Origin: CAVVGZ01 sp963841845
GTDB taxonomy: Bacteria > Chloroflexota > Anaerolineae > Anaerolineales > Anaerolineaceae
Assembly: GCA_963841845.1 (NCBI GenBank)
Contig: CAWJEG010000013.1
Span: 434,001 to 498,000 of the forward strand
Direction of reading: 5' to 3'
Length of the DNA stretch: 64,000 bases
The notes under the pieces were generated by a model. The model made no database searches, had not been told where the DNA came from, and was given only the letters and a program-made list of their open reading frames with translations. Of this stretch, positions 45,241-54,047 are shown piece after piece (position 1 is the first letter of the stretch; each line of letters begins with the position of its first letter). Made by a program: the position numbers and the translations under genes.

Positions 45241-45269
45241 TTGAATCGACAATCTCTCTATGCTAAAAT
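45241..45269 (+). promoter_or_regulatory. Putative promoter of nrdR-nrdJ
   Basis: -35 TTGAAT (45241-45246) and -10 TAAAAT (45264-45269) with a 17-base spacer, giving a leader of about 110 bases before nrdR. Confidence 0.55.
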
Positions 45270-45307
45270 GTGACTATCATACCTAAATATGGCACTGTCA
45301 TCAATGC

Positions 45308-45328
45308 AACCCCCCATATGTGGGGGTT
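45308..45328 (+). promoter_or_regulatory. GC-rich hairpin in the nrdR leader
   Basis: Arms AACCCCC and GGGGGTT with CATATGT between them form a strong short hairpin in the predicted 5' leader of nrdR. No T run follows, so it is not a standard terminator. It does not match the NrdR box (ACAC-rich, two copies). Its purpose is unknown. Confidence 0.45.
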
Positions 45329-45386
45329 CTTCGTCTAAATCGGGATAAGCACCAGATAAGGGGTGATTTCTTCCAGGAGGTTATTT

Positions 45387-45833
45387 GTGCGTTGCCCATA
45401 TTGCAGAAATGAACATACAAATGTAATTGATACAACCCATGATAACCGCAGTGGTGTCCGTCGGAGGAGAGAGTGCGGGCAATGTCATCAGCGATTCAGT
45501 ACGTATGAAAGACCTATCCTGGCAACCCCAATGGTGATTAAACAGGACGGTACTCGCGAAGAATTTGACCGGGAAAAACTACTGCGCGGCATTCGAATAG
45601 CCTGTGCAAAAAGACCTGTTTCGGCTGCTGATATCGAACACCTTGTTGGGGAAATTGAATCGTCGCTTCAAAAACTAGGTCGAGCAGAGGTATCTTCGCG
45701 GGTGATTGGCGACCGGGTAATTGTTGGATTAAAAGGGATGGACCAGATTGCATACATACGCTATGCGATCGTCTATTTACGCCTGGACGACTTGCTGGAA
45801 ATACGTAAAGAAATTGACCGCTTACTGGTTTAA
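45387..45833 (+). CDS. nrdR: Transcriptional repressor NrdR
   Basis: 148 residues from GTG 45387, 6 bases after AGGAGG; an in-frame GTG at 45363 precedes that site and is ignored. The N-terminal zinc ribbon has Cys pairs RCPYC and ECGQC, with RRRRECGQCHQRFSTYER. The ATP-cone domain (VIKQDGTREEFDREKLLRGI) senses ATP and dATP. NrdR represses ribonucleotide reductase genes when dATP is high. It sits directly upstream of nrdJ (30-base gap), its usual target. Confidence 0.95.
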   Translation: MRCPYCRNEHTNVIDTTHDNRSGVRRRRECGQCHQRFSTYERPILATPMVIKQDGTREEFDREKLLRGIRIACAKRPVSAADIEHLVGEIESSLQKLGRAEVSSRVIGDRVIVGLKGMDQIAYIRYAIVYLRLDDLLEIRKEIDRLLV

Positions 45834-45863
45834 CGATTAATATAACAATTTATGGGGTAGAGA

Positions 45864-47486
45864 ATGGATAAATCAACCATTAGCACTAAAAATAGTGTCT
45901 TACCTACACCTCCCAAACCGGAGGGTCTGCCAGAAGTCGAATTTTCCGAAAATGCACATTCCGTGTTTATACGCCGGTATGTACGGCGAGGTGATGACGG
46001 TAATCCGGCAGAAACGCCAGAACAGACCTTTTGGCGTGTTGCTTATCATGTTGCCAGGGTAGAAGAAACTTGGAATCAAGATACCATCAGTCATGCAAAA
46101 AACTTCTATGAACTCCTGGCTTCAAAGAGATTCTTTCCAAATTCCCCTACTTTTACAGGAGCTGGAACCCCGCTTGGCCAATTGGCAGCTTGTTTTGTAT
46201 TACCAATCAGTGATGATATGGGCCGCGATCAATCCGGGATTTTTCAGACCTTGCGTAACGCCGCTTTGATTCAGCAAACCGGTGGAGGAAACGGATTTGG
46301 ATTTTCGCGAATTCGTCCAAAAGGATCCCGGGTGAAATCATCGGCCGGACAGGCAACCGGACCGGTAGGATTCCTAAGTGTATATGACCACGCATTTGGC
46401 GAGGTTGCCCAGGGTGGGTCCCGGCGTGGAGCCAATATGGCTGTTTTACGAATTGATCATCCAGATATTGAATCGTTTATAACCTGCAAGACAAACGAAA
46501 ATGCCATCACAAACTTCAATATCTCAGTTGGGGTTACAGATAAATTCATGCTCGCAGTAAAAAATGATGAAATGTGGGATCTTCGCTTCCCTGATGTTTT
46601 ATCTTCACAATACCGGAAATTTAATGGGTCTATTGAACAGGCTGAGAAGTTAGGAATTCCTGTCTATACCCACAATAAAGTACCAGCCAGGAACTTGTTT
46701 AATAAAATTGTTCACCAGGCTCATCATAACGGAGAACCGGGAATGCTCTTCCTGGACACAGCGAACCGTACAAATCCTGTACCTCATCTTTATGAATTGG
46801 AAGCAACCAATCCCTGTGGTGAACAATGGCTTGGACCGTATGAGAACTGTTGTTTAGGATCGATTAACCTCGCCCAGCATTTTGCGATTAATCATAAGGT
46901 AGATTGGGATATGTTACGCCAATCTACAATATTGGCGACTCGGTTTCTGGATGATGTTGTAAATGCCAACAAGTATGTACCGGCTGTTCCAGAGCTGGAA
47001 AAAGCAGCCCTTCAAGCAAGGCGCATTGGATTAGGGATTATGGGCCTGGCTGACCTGATGTACTATGTTGGAGTCAGGTATGGTTCATTAGAAGGCCAGG
47101 AATTTGCTTCCCAGGTCATGGAATATGTCCGGTATTTTTCCATGATAACAAGTATCGAATTAGCAAAGGAACGCGGCATGTTCCCTGTTATCGAGGGAAG
47201 CATTTATGACCCAAATAATTTAACCTGGCAGCCTCCTACCCCGCTTGTTATGCATGTGCATGATTGGGGCCGTCCGGCGTTGGACTGGCAGATTATTATT
47301 GATGGCATCCGCCAGCATGGTATTCGCAACGCCGCCCAGACGACAATTGCTCCCACCGGCACAATAGCCACAGTTGCTGGCATCGAAGGTTATGGCTGCG
47401 AACCTGTATTTGCTCTGGCATATATCCGCCATGTCAACGATAATGGAAAAGACCTGCAGCTCACCTATACCAGTCCTCTTGTTTGA
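45864..47486 (+). CDS. nrdJ: Adenosylcobalamin-dependent ribonucleotide reductase, first part (frameshifted gene)
   Basis: The first 540 residues of a class II reductase. NSPTFTGAGTPLGQLAACFVLP holds the first redox Cys, GGGNGFGFSRIRPKG the substrate loop, ATNPCGEQWLGPYENCCLGSINL the radical-site Cys and Glu, and APTGTIATVAGI the phosphate-binding loop. The frame ends with SPLV and TGA at 47484-47486, while the next conserved residues (FEMALDETG) follow in another frame. Skipping one base within CTTGTTTGA restores them. Such an enzyme is normally essential, so an extra sequenced base is the simplest reading. Confidence 0.88.
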   Translation: MDKSTISTKNSVLPTPPKPEGLPEVEFSENAHSVFIRRYVRRGDDGNPAETPEQTFWRVAYHVARVEETWNQDTISHAKNFYELLASKRFFPNSPTFTGAGTPLGQLAACFVLPISDDMGRDQSGIFQTLRNAALIQQTGGGNGFGFSRIRPKGSRVKSSAGQATGPVGFLSVYDHAFGEVAQGGSRRGANMAVLRIDHPDIESFITCKTNENAITNFNISVGVTDKFMLAVKNDEMWDLRFPDVLSSQYRKFNGSIEQAEKLGIPVYTHNKVPARNLFNKIVHQAHHNGEPGMLFLDTANRTNPVPHLYELEATNPCGEQWLGPYENCCLGSINLAQHFAINHKVDWDMLRQSTILATRFLDDVVNANKYVPAVPELEKAALQARRIGLGIMGLADLMYYVGVRYGSLEGQEFASQVMEYVRYFSMITSIELAKERGMFPVIEGSIYDPNNLTWQPPTPLVMHVHDWGRPALDWQIIIDGIRQHGIRNAAQTTIAPTGTIATVAGIEGYGCEPVFALAYIRHVNDNGKDLQLTYTSPLV

Positions 47487-48483
47487 AATGGCGTTGGATG
47501 AAACCGGGATGACCAAAGGCGAAAAGGAAGAAATCATTCAACAAGTATTGGAGCAAGGGAATTGCCAGGGCATAACCGATATTCCAATATCTATACGCAA
47601 TATATTCGTAGTCTCCGCAGATATATCTGCAGAAGAACATGTCCGGATGCAGGCTGTCATGCAAGCCTTTGTAGATAACAGCCTCTCAAAAACCATTAAT
47701 TTCCCTGCCAATGCTACAGAAAATGATGTGGCAACTGCATATATGCTTGCCTGGGAGCTGGGGTGTAAAGGGATAACTGTTTATGTAACCGGGTCGCGGG
47801 AAAAAGTTGTCCTCGAAACACGCGCCACAGCAGATAAGAAAAAACCATTGGAAAGGGATTCATCCCAGGAGTCCTGGGATTTCCAGGATAAGGAAAACCC
47901 AGACCAGTTGTACATTTGGAATGAAGCCAAGAAACCACGACCACGTAACCTGCCAGGATACACATATTCGATTGAGACTCCGCTTGGCAAGGCATTTATC
48001 ACAATCAATGAAAATGGCGACAATCAGCCTTTTGAGGTATTCATCAATACTGCCAAGGCAGGTTCTGATACAGCGGCTGTCTCGGAGGCGATTGGACGCA
48101 TGATCTCATATAACTTAAGGCTCAGTTCCAGGATCGAACCGAGTCTCCGTCTCAGGGAAGTAATACGCCAGTTAGCCGGTATTGGTGGTGGCAGACCGCT
48201 TGGTTTTGGTCCCAACAGGGTTCGATCCCTGCCGGATGGTGTTGCCCAGGTGTTGTTAGAATACCTGGAGCATCGCAGCAATCGACAGTTGGATCACAAA
48301 CCACCCGAAAATATTCACATTCAAAATCAGCCAAACCTTTATTGGGAAGAATCTTCATTATACGAAACGGAGGAAGTCAGTCAATTAAAAATTGGTGACT
48401 TGTGCCCGGAGTGTGGTCAGGCGGCATTGGTGAATGAGGAAGGTTGTAAGAAATGCTATGCCTGCGGATACAGCGAATGTTGA
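47374..48483 (+). CDS. nrdJ: Adenosylcobalamin-dependent ribonucleotide reductase, C-terminal part (frameshifted gene)
   Basis: Genuine coding in this frame starts near 47480 (FEMALDETGMTKGEKEE); residues before that are out-of-frame. It continues through SKTINFPANATENDV and AWELGCKGITVYVTGSREK, which belong to the barrel end of NrdJ. A C-terminal region contains a DUF-like beta domain (PLGKAFITINENGDNQPFEVF), and a zinc-finger-like tail has Cys pairs CPECGQ and CKKCYACGYSEC, used to re-reduce the active site. The rebuilt protein would be about 870 residues. It is followed by a strong terminator. Confidence 0.87.
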   Translation: MLASKVMAANLYLLWHISAMSTIMEKTCSSPIPVLLFEMALDETGMTKGEKEEIIQQVLEQGNCQGITDIPISIRNIFVVSADISAEEHVRMQAVMQAFVDNSLSKTINFPANATENDVATAYMLAWELGCKGITVYVTGSREKVVLETRATADKKKPLERDSSQESWDFQDKENPDQLYIWNEAKKPRPRNLPGYTYSIETPLGKAFITINENGDNQPFEVFINTAKAGSDTAAVSEAIGRMISYNLRLSSRIEPSLRLREVIRQLAGIGGGRPLGFGPNRVRSLPDGVAQVLLEYLEHRSNRQLDHKPPENIHIQNQPNLYWEESSLYETEEVSQLKIGDLCPECGQAALVNEEGCKKCYACGYSEC

Positions 48484-48539
48484 TTATTTTCATCCAACTG
48501 TAATCGCTGATATTTTCTTTACATAATCCGGAGAATTCT

Positions 48540-48569
48540 AGATGGTTGGTCCTAAGAAACCAACCATCT
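48540..48569 (+). terminator. Terminator of nrdR-nrdJ
   Basis: Perfect 11-base arms AGATGGTTGGT and ACCAACCATCT with an 8-base loop, followed by TTGCAAATTATTTTT. It lies 56 bases after the nrdJ stop codon. Confidence 0.8.
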
Positions 48570-48735
48570 TTGCAAATTATTTTTAATAAAAACCTGATCG
48601 ATTTAATATTTAGAATCGGTGTAATATAAATGATGGTAAGGATTGATATTACGCCTACCTTAAAATGATACAAGGGCGATTTATTTGGGTCATGGACTGG
48701 TAAAATCCAAATATATTGGGTAGTGAAGGTAATTT

Positions 48736-49566
48736 ATGCCTGCTACTGAGAAAATTCCATCCATTAAGATATATATTATTTCAGGGGGTGTTGGAGCCAG
48801 CGGCGAACAGCTGGTAAATACGGTTTTAGCTCAATTTCCCGGACAGAATGTAATTATTGAAAATAAGAAACATGTGCAAAGGACATTGCAAATTCAATAT
48901 ATCCTATTGCAGGCGCAAAAAGAAAAAGCCTTCCTTGTTCACACATTGGTGGACAAAGGATTGCGCAGCTACCTGATCAAGGAGGCAAAAAAGAGGGACA
49001 TTCCTGAAGTGGATATGATGGGGGATTTGATTGAATGGTTGTCTGTACATCTTAATCAGCAGCCATTGCAAGAACCAGGTCGATACCGCAAATTGCAGCG
49101 TGAATATTTTGATCGAATCGATGCCATTCATTACGCCATCGCCCAGGATGATGGTAAAAATCCTCCTGGTTGGCCACAAGCCGATATCGTTCTTCTGGGA
49201 GTATCACGTTCAGGAAAAACTCCCCTCAGTATGTATCTGGCGGTCCTTGGATGGAAGGTCGCCAATATCCCTCTAATTCCTCAATTGCCTGTCCCGAAAT
49301 CAATTTTTGAACTGGACCCAAGACGGGCAATAGGCTTGACCATAGACCCGGCACAACTTCATATTTATCGTTCTCATCGGCTGGCACGCATGGGAATACC
49401 TTATAAATCCGATTATAATAATTTTGAAAAAATCACCGAAGAGATCAATTTTGCCATGGAAATATTTCAAAAGGGGGGATTTATGGTTATTGATGTAACC
49501 GATAAAACCATTGAATTGTCTGCCGATGAAATTATTAAGCACTTATCAAATTATCGATTGGCTTAG
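48736..49566 (+). CDS. PPDK/PEP-synthase regulatory protein (bifunctional kinase-phosphorylase, DUF299)
   Basis: 276 residues. The N-terminal part has IYIISGGVGASGEQL; the middle has ADIVLLGVSRSGKTPLSMYLA, the P-loop-like signature of the family, and YRSHRLARMGIPY follows. These proteins add and remove phosphate on a Thr of pyruvate,phosphate dikinase or PEP synthase in response to ADP and phosphate, switching gluconeogenic flux. The target enzyme gene is not in the window. Which of the two targets it controls cannot be read from sequence. It stands alone. Confidence 0.9.
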   Translation: MPATEKIPSIKIYIISGGVGASGEQLVNTVLAQFPGQNVIIENKKHVQRTLQIQYILLQAQKEKAFLVHTLVDKGLRSYLIKEAKKRDIPEVDMMGDLIEWLSVHLNQQPLQEPGRYRKLQREYFDRIDAIHYAIAQDDGKNPPGWPQADIVLLGVSRSGKTPLSMYLAVLGWKVANIPLIPQLPVPKSIFELDPRRAIGLTIDPAQLHIYRSHRLARMGIPYKSDYNNFEKITEEINFAMEIFQKGGFMVIDVTDKTIELSADEIIKHLSNYRLA

Positions 49567-49742
49567 TTTTATTTAATTTCCCGCAGAATACCCTGATAAA
49601 ACGGATCGTTGTACAATTGCCCGTAAATTTCAAAATCACCTTCGATGGAAAATTTTGTTTGTGTCTCATTTAACCATGATATTTTGAAGACCTCGTGTAA
49701 TTAGCCTCTTTAATCGTGTTACCGGTTATTCCTTATAACTAA

Positions 49743-50939
49743 TTATGACGTCCTGGTTTGTGAGGGTTGTTCTTCGCAAGAATATGTCCGGTTTTCTCCA
49801 AGTACCTGGTGGATATAACTCATCCAATCACTGATGGGTATTCGCTGAGGGCATTTTTCTTCACAATCATGGCATTGCTGGCAGGCTGATGCACGTTCAG
49901 CCGCATCCAGTTCCTGATATTTGTATTTTATTGATTTTATATCATCCAGCATAATCCCACGGTTAAAAATATCAAAATTGAGCGGAATATTCACCCCATG
50001 CGGGCAAGGCATACAGTACTGGCAGTTTGTACAGGGAATGGGGCAAATTTTATAAAACGCATCCTGTACCTTATGGATTACTTCTTCCTCCAACTTTGAG
50101 AAACTGCCGACCTTGGACCGGTTCGCACATTCCAGGTTTTCCTTGACCTGCAGTAGTGAAGACATTCCACTGAGTATGATACTTACTTCCGGTTGATTCC
50201 AAATCCACTGCAGCGCCCACTCAACTGGTGAACGATGGATGTCCGCTGAATTAAAAATGGTTTGGATGGCAGGAGGAGGCACGGCCAGTTTTCCACCCAG
50301 GAGTGGTTCCATGACAATTACAGCCAATCCTTTATCGGCTGCATACTTTAATCCAGATAAGCCTGCCTGTTCTTCAATATCCAGGTAATTGTATTGTATC
50401 TGGCAAAAATCCCAGTTTTCAAATTCATCGATTATTCTCTTAAAAACTGGAAATTCATCGTGGAAGGAAAACCCGATAGCACCAATCCCCCCTTTGTCTT
50501 TCATTTTCTGCAGCCAATCAAGAACACCCAGCCGGAGTAAATTTTCCCAATAGGTTCTGTTTAATGCGTGAACTAAATAGAAATCGATCCGATCAGATTT
50601 CAGCCTGCCTAGCTGCTCCTCGAAGTACTGGTCGAAATCACCTTTTTCTTTTATCAGCCAACTCGGCATCTTTGTTGCCAATTTAACTTTTCGACGATGA
50701 TCAGCGGTTAATATACTACCAATCAGCTTCTCACTCTCACCATCATGATAGGTATAAGCTGTATCGATATAATTGATCCCGCCATCTATACCCGAATGTA
50801 TCATGCGGGTTGCGGTAGGAATATCAATACAATTTCTTTTTCCATCGAGCACCGGTAGGCGCATACAGCCAAATCCCAGTGCTGATACTTGCAAATCGAG
50901 ATTTCCAAATTTTCTGTATTGCATTATTATCCTCGTCAA
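49743..50939 (-). CDS. Aldo/keto reductase with C-terminal ferredoxin-like domain
   Basis: 398 residues. The first 280 form an aldo/keto reductase barrel: GFGCMRLPV, NYIDTAYTYHDGESE (Asp and Tyr of the catalytic tetrad), VKLATKMP (Lys) and DFYLVHAL (His). The C-terminal 110 residues carry two cysteine clusters, CPIPCTNCQYCMPCPHG and CQQCHDCEEKCP, of the 4Fe-4S ferredoxin type. This fusion is common in anaerobes; its substrate is generally unknown. The start at 50939 gives a few residues before MQYRKFGNLDL, and an internal ATG at 50924 is also possible. It faces typA divergently. Confidence 0.88.
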   Translation of the reverse strand: MTRIIMQYRKFGNLDLQVSALGFGCMRLPVLDGKRNCIDIPTATRMIHSGIDGGINYIDTAYTYHDGESEKLIGSILTADHRRKVKLATKMPSWLIKEKGDFDQYFEEQLGRLKSDRIDFYLVHALNRTYWENLLRLGVLDWLQKMKDKGGIGAIGFSFHDEFPVFKRIIDEFENWDFCQIQYNYLDIEEQAGLSGLKYAADKGLAVIVMEPLLGGKLAVPPPAIQTIFNSADIHRSPVEWALQWIWNQPEVSIILSGMSSLLQVKENLECANRSKVGSFSKLEEEVIHKVQDAFYKICPIPCTNCQYCMPCPHGVNIPLNFDIFNRGIMLDDIKSIKYKYQELDAAERASACQQCHDCEEKCPQRIPISDWMSYIHQVLGENRTYSCEEQPSQTRTS

Positions 50940-51155
50940 GAAATAAGAATTTCAACAAGTATAGCATCCTGATCAAATTATTTTACCCTGAGAATTTTCG
51001 ATACCCCGAATTTTTCTAATACAATTTCGGAAAATACCAGATCATCTTCATACCCATGAATTCCATGGTTAAGGAACGAATTATGATATGATTACTAGTC
51101 GTTTTTACATCGCCTGTCAAGCGGTATTTAAATAAATAATAAGGGTTTTTAATAA

Positions 51156-53024
51156 ATGTTAAAAGCAAGAAATGATATTAGAAATATTGCGATAATAGCT
51201 CATGTTGACCATGGAAAAACCACGCTTGTTGATGGTCTCCTAAAGCAAGCCAGGGTATTCAGGGAAAATCAGCAGGTTCAGGAACGTATTATGGATTCCA
51301 ACGCGTTGGAACGGGAACGCGGTATCACCATTCTTGCCAAAAATACGGCTATCTTGATTCCTGACCCAAAAAGCGGCGAGATGGTCAAAATAAACATCGT
51401 AGACACACCAGGACATGCTGATTTCGGTGGTGAAGTTGAGCGAATCATGAATATGGTTGATGGTGTGCTCCTGCTTGTGGATGCTGCAGAAGGTCCAATG
51501 CCCCAGACCCGCTTTGTACTGAAGCAGGCACTTGAAAGGGGGATCAAAGCTATCCTGGTGATTAACAAAATTGACCGCAAGGATGCCGATCCTATGCGTG
51601 CGCTCAACCAGACATTTGACTTATTCATCGAGCTTGGCGCTTCGGAAGATCAGGCTGAATTTCCAATCGTTTATGCCAATTCGGTTAGTGGACAGGCAGG
51701 TATGACCCCCGAATTAAGCCCAAATCTGCAGCCACTTTTTGAAGCCATTCTCGATCAGATACCATGCCCAATGGTAGATATAGAAGCTCCATTGCAAATA
51801 CTGGTGACAAATTTGGGTTACGATGAATACCAGGGAACCTATGCGATAGGAAGAATCCATGCGGGCAAGATAAGCCTAAACCAACCATTGGCGCGCATAA
51901 CATTGGATGGATCAATCCTGCCTGAGCGGGCAAGATATTTGTATATTCACCAGGGATTGGACCGGGTGGAAGTTGAAAATGCCAGTGCAGGCGAAATTAT
52001 TGCGATTGCCGGTCTGGAAAATATTGCAATTGGTGAAACACTGGCTGACGTCCTTAACCCTATTCCTCTACCACAAATTAAGGTTGAGGATCCCACTGTT
52101 AGAATGACTTTCGGAATTAATACATCACCGTTCACCGGTCGTGAAGGAAAATGGTCAACTTCACGCAAGCTGCGTGAACGCCTATTCAACGAATTGCGCA
52201 ACAACGTTGCCCTACAGGTTCTGGAGACGGATAATCCAGACACATTCATTGTTGCGGGGCGCGGTGAACTCCACCTGGCAATCCTCATCGAAACCATGCG
52301 CCGTGAAGGGTACGAATTTCAAGTCACCAGGGCTAAGGCGATATTTCAGGAAAATGAACTGGGGGAAGTTCTGGAACCTTATGAAGATGTTTTCATAGAT
52401 ACGAGTCCTGATACGGTTGGGGTAGTTGTGGAAATGCTTGGTACCCGTCGCGGAAAAATGTTGAATATGATAAACAACCCGGATGGTTCTGTCCATTTGA
52501 AGTACCTTGTTCCAACACGCGGGCTGTTGGGATTTCGTTATCAACTGCTTACCCAAACCAGGGGCATGGGTATTATGAACACATTCTTCCATGGTTATGG
52601 TCCCCTGGCAGGTACGATTGAATCGAGGACTACCGGTTCGGTAGTTGCCTGGGAGGCGGGGATAACATCAACCTATGGCCTTAAGAATGCTGAGGAACGT
52701 GGTACCCTATTTATTGGTGCAGGCGTGGATATTTACGAAGGAATGGTCGTCGGAGAAACCCAGCGTTCTGAAGATATCGTCGTCAATGTATGCAAGAAAA
52801 AGCACCTGACCAATATGCGTTCTTCGAATAAGGATATAGAATATCGCTTATCTACGCCGCGAGATTTATCACTCGACCAGGCACTGGAATACCTTGCCGA
52901 GGATGAACTGCTTGAAGTAACCCCGCAAAATTTCCGCATTCGGAAGCAGATTTTGAATACCGATGAGCGTGGCAAGAGTCAAAAAAAGGAAAAAGAGATC
53001 CTGCGTGACGCCTCCCTGGCATAG
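51156..53024 (+). CDS. typA: Translational GTPase TypA/BipA
   Basis: 622 residues, normal for the family. The GTPase motifs are AHVDHGKTTLVDGLL (G1), RGITI (G2), DTPGHADFGGEVER (G3), NKID (G4) and SVSG-like (G5). Domain II, two EF-G-like domains, and the BipA-specific C-terminal domain (GTLFIGAGVDIYEGM, NVCKKKHLTNMR) follow. It binds the ribosome and helps 50S assembly and stress adaptation. Its C-terminal basic tail (KSQKKEKE) is species-specific. It is a single gene; a small inverted repeat around the stop codon (53013-53029) has no T run. Confidence 0.97.
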   Translation: MLKARNDIRNIAIIAHVDHGKTTLVDGLLKQARVFRENQQVQERIMDSNALERERGITILAKNTAILIPDPKSGEMVKINIVDTPGHADFGGEVERIMNMVDGVLLLVDAAEGPMPQTRFVLKQALERGIKAILVINKIDRKDADPMRALNQTFDLFIELGASEDQAEFPIVYANSVSGQAGMTPELSPNLQPLFEAILDQIPCPMVDIEAPLQILVTNLGYDEYQGTYAIGRIHAGKISLNQPLARITLDGSILPERARYLYIHQGLDRVEVENASAGEIIAIAGLENIAIGETLADVLNPIPLPQIKVEDPTVRMTFGINTSPFTGREGKWSTSRKLRERLFNELRNNVALQVLETDNPDTFIVAGRGELHLAILIETMRREGYEFQVTRAKAIFQENELGEVLEPYEDVFIDTSPDTVGVVVEMLGTRRGKMLNMINNPDGSVHLKYLVPTRGLLGFRYQLLTQTRGMGIMNTFFHGYGPLAGTIESRTTGSVVAWEAGITSTYGLKNAEERGTLFIGAGVDIYEGMVVGETQRSEDIVVNVCKKKHLTNMRSSNKDIEYRLSTPRDLSLDQALEYLAEDELLEVTPQNFRIRKQILNTDERGKSQKKEKEILRDASLA

Positions 53025-53156
53025 CCAGGGGTTATGCAATTCGACTTATCACATTTTGCCTTATAAATTTCTAATTATTTTGGAAAGTAATTATTTATTC
53101 TGAATATATTTTAAATTATTAAATATTCTTCCCAGAATTTCGATATAATCATAACG

Positions 53157-54047
53157 GTGAAATCATCAATTATTTATATCCTGATTGGATTTCTAACGCT
53201 TATCTGTTCCGGGTGCTCTGACCGAGCAAATGAACAGGCCGATGCGTCCTCAGAAGTCTATACCATAAAAAACAAGGGCTCGGATACAATGGTCAATTTA
53301 GCCCTTGCCTGGGCTGAGCAGTACCAGGTGGTTAATCCGGATGTTAATATCTCCGTTAGCGGAGGTGGTTCCGGAACAGGGATCACTTCGCTTATTAATG
53401 GAACCACCGATCTGGCAAATGCTTCCAGGGAAATGAAAACCATCGAATATGATGATGCCGTAAAAAATGGAATTACACCTGAGGAGATAGTTGTCGCCAG
53501 GGACGCAATCGCAGTTATTGTAAATCCCTCCAATCCAATCAATGAATTAACATTACAGCAAATATCCGGTATTTATAAGGGCGAAATTAATAATTGGAAA
53601 GAACTCGGCGGCGAAGACCTTCAAATTGTCCGCCTCTCTAGAGAAACCAATTCAGGCACGCATGTGTATTTTCTGGAAACAGTCGTTCGTCTGGGTGATT
53701 CCGAAGACAAATCAATTTTCTCACCAACAACTTTACTACTGCCATCATCAGAGGGGATTATTTCCGAGGTTCGCGACAATCCCCATGCCATCGGTTATGA
53801 TGGGTTGGGTTATATCACCGATGAAGTAAAACTGATTGCCGTAGCAAAGGACTCACAATCTCCATATATCATACCAAGTGTTGAGACAGTTAATAATAAC
53901 CAATATCCAATTTCAAGAGACCTCTATATTTATAGAGACGAAAATACTAAGGACTATATAAATGATTATATCAATTGGATATTATCATCCGAAGCTCAAG
54001 ACATCGTATTAGACCTTGGTTTTGTCCCAAGAATTTCAGGTGATTAA
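53157..54047 (+). CDS. pstS: Phosphate-binding lipoprotein PstS
   Basis: 296 residues from a GTG start. A lipoprotein signal (LIGFLTLICSGC) is followed by the PstS pattern: IKNKGSDTMVNLALAWAE, SGGGSGTGITSLINGTTDLANASREM (phosphate loop) and SRETNSGTHVYF. It captures phosphate outside the membrane for PstCA. A perfect -10 TATAAT lies at 53144-53149, so the mRNA would begin about at the GTG and there is no ribosome site: a leaderless transcript is possible. The stop codon shares a base with the pstC start. Confidence 0.93.
   Translation: MKSSIIYILIGFLTLICSGCSDRANEQADASSEVYTIKNKGSDTMVNLALAWAEQYQVVNPDVNISVSGGGSGTGITSLINGTTDLANASREMKTIEYDDAVKNGITPEEIVVARDAIAVIVNPSNPINELTLQQISGIYKGEINNWKELGGEDLQIVRLSRETNSGTHVYFLETVVRLGDSEDKSIFSPTTLLLPSSEGIISEVRDNPHAIGYDGLGYITDEVKLIAVAKDSQSPYIIPSVETVNNNQYPISRDLYIYRDENTKDYINDYINWILSSEAQDIVLDLGFVPRISGD

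Noticed and set aside
45137..45386. Cobalamin riboswitch before nrdR-nrdJ
   Set aside because: The leader is only about 110 bases from the predicted start and lacks the B12-box sequence.
53013..53029. Small inverted repeat around the typA stop codon as terminator
   Set aside because: Seven-base arms with a 3-base loop but no T run afterwards; it may be chance.
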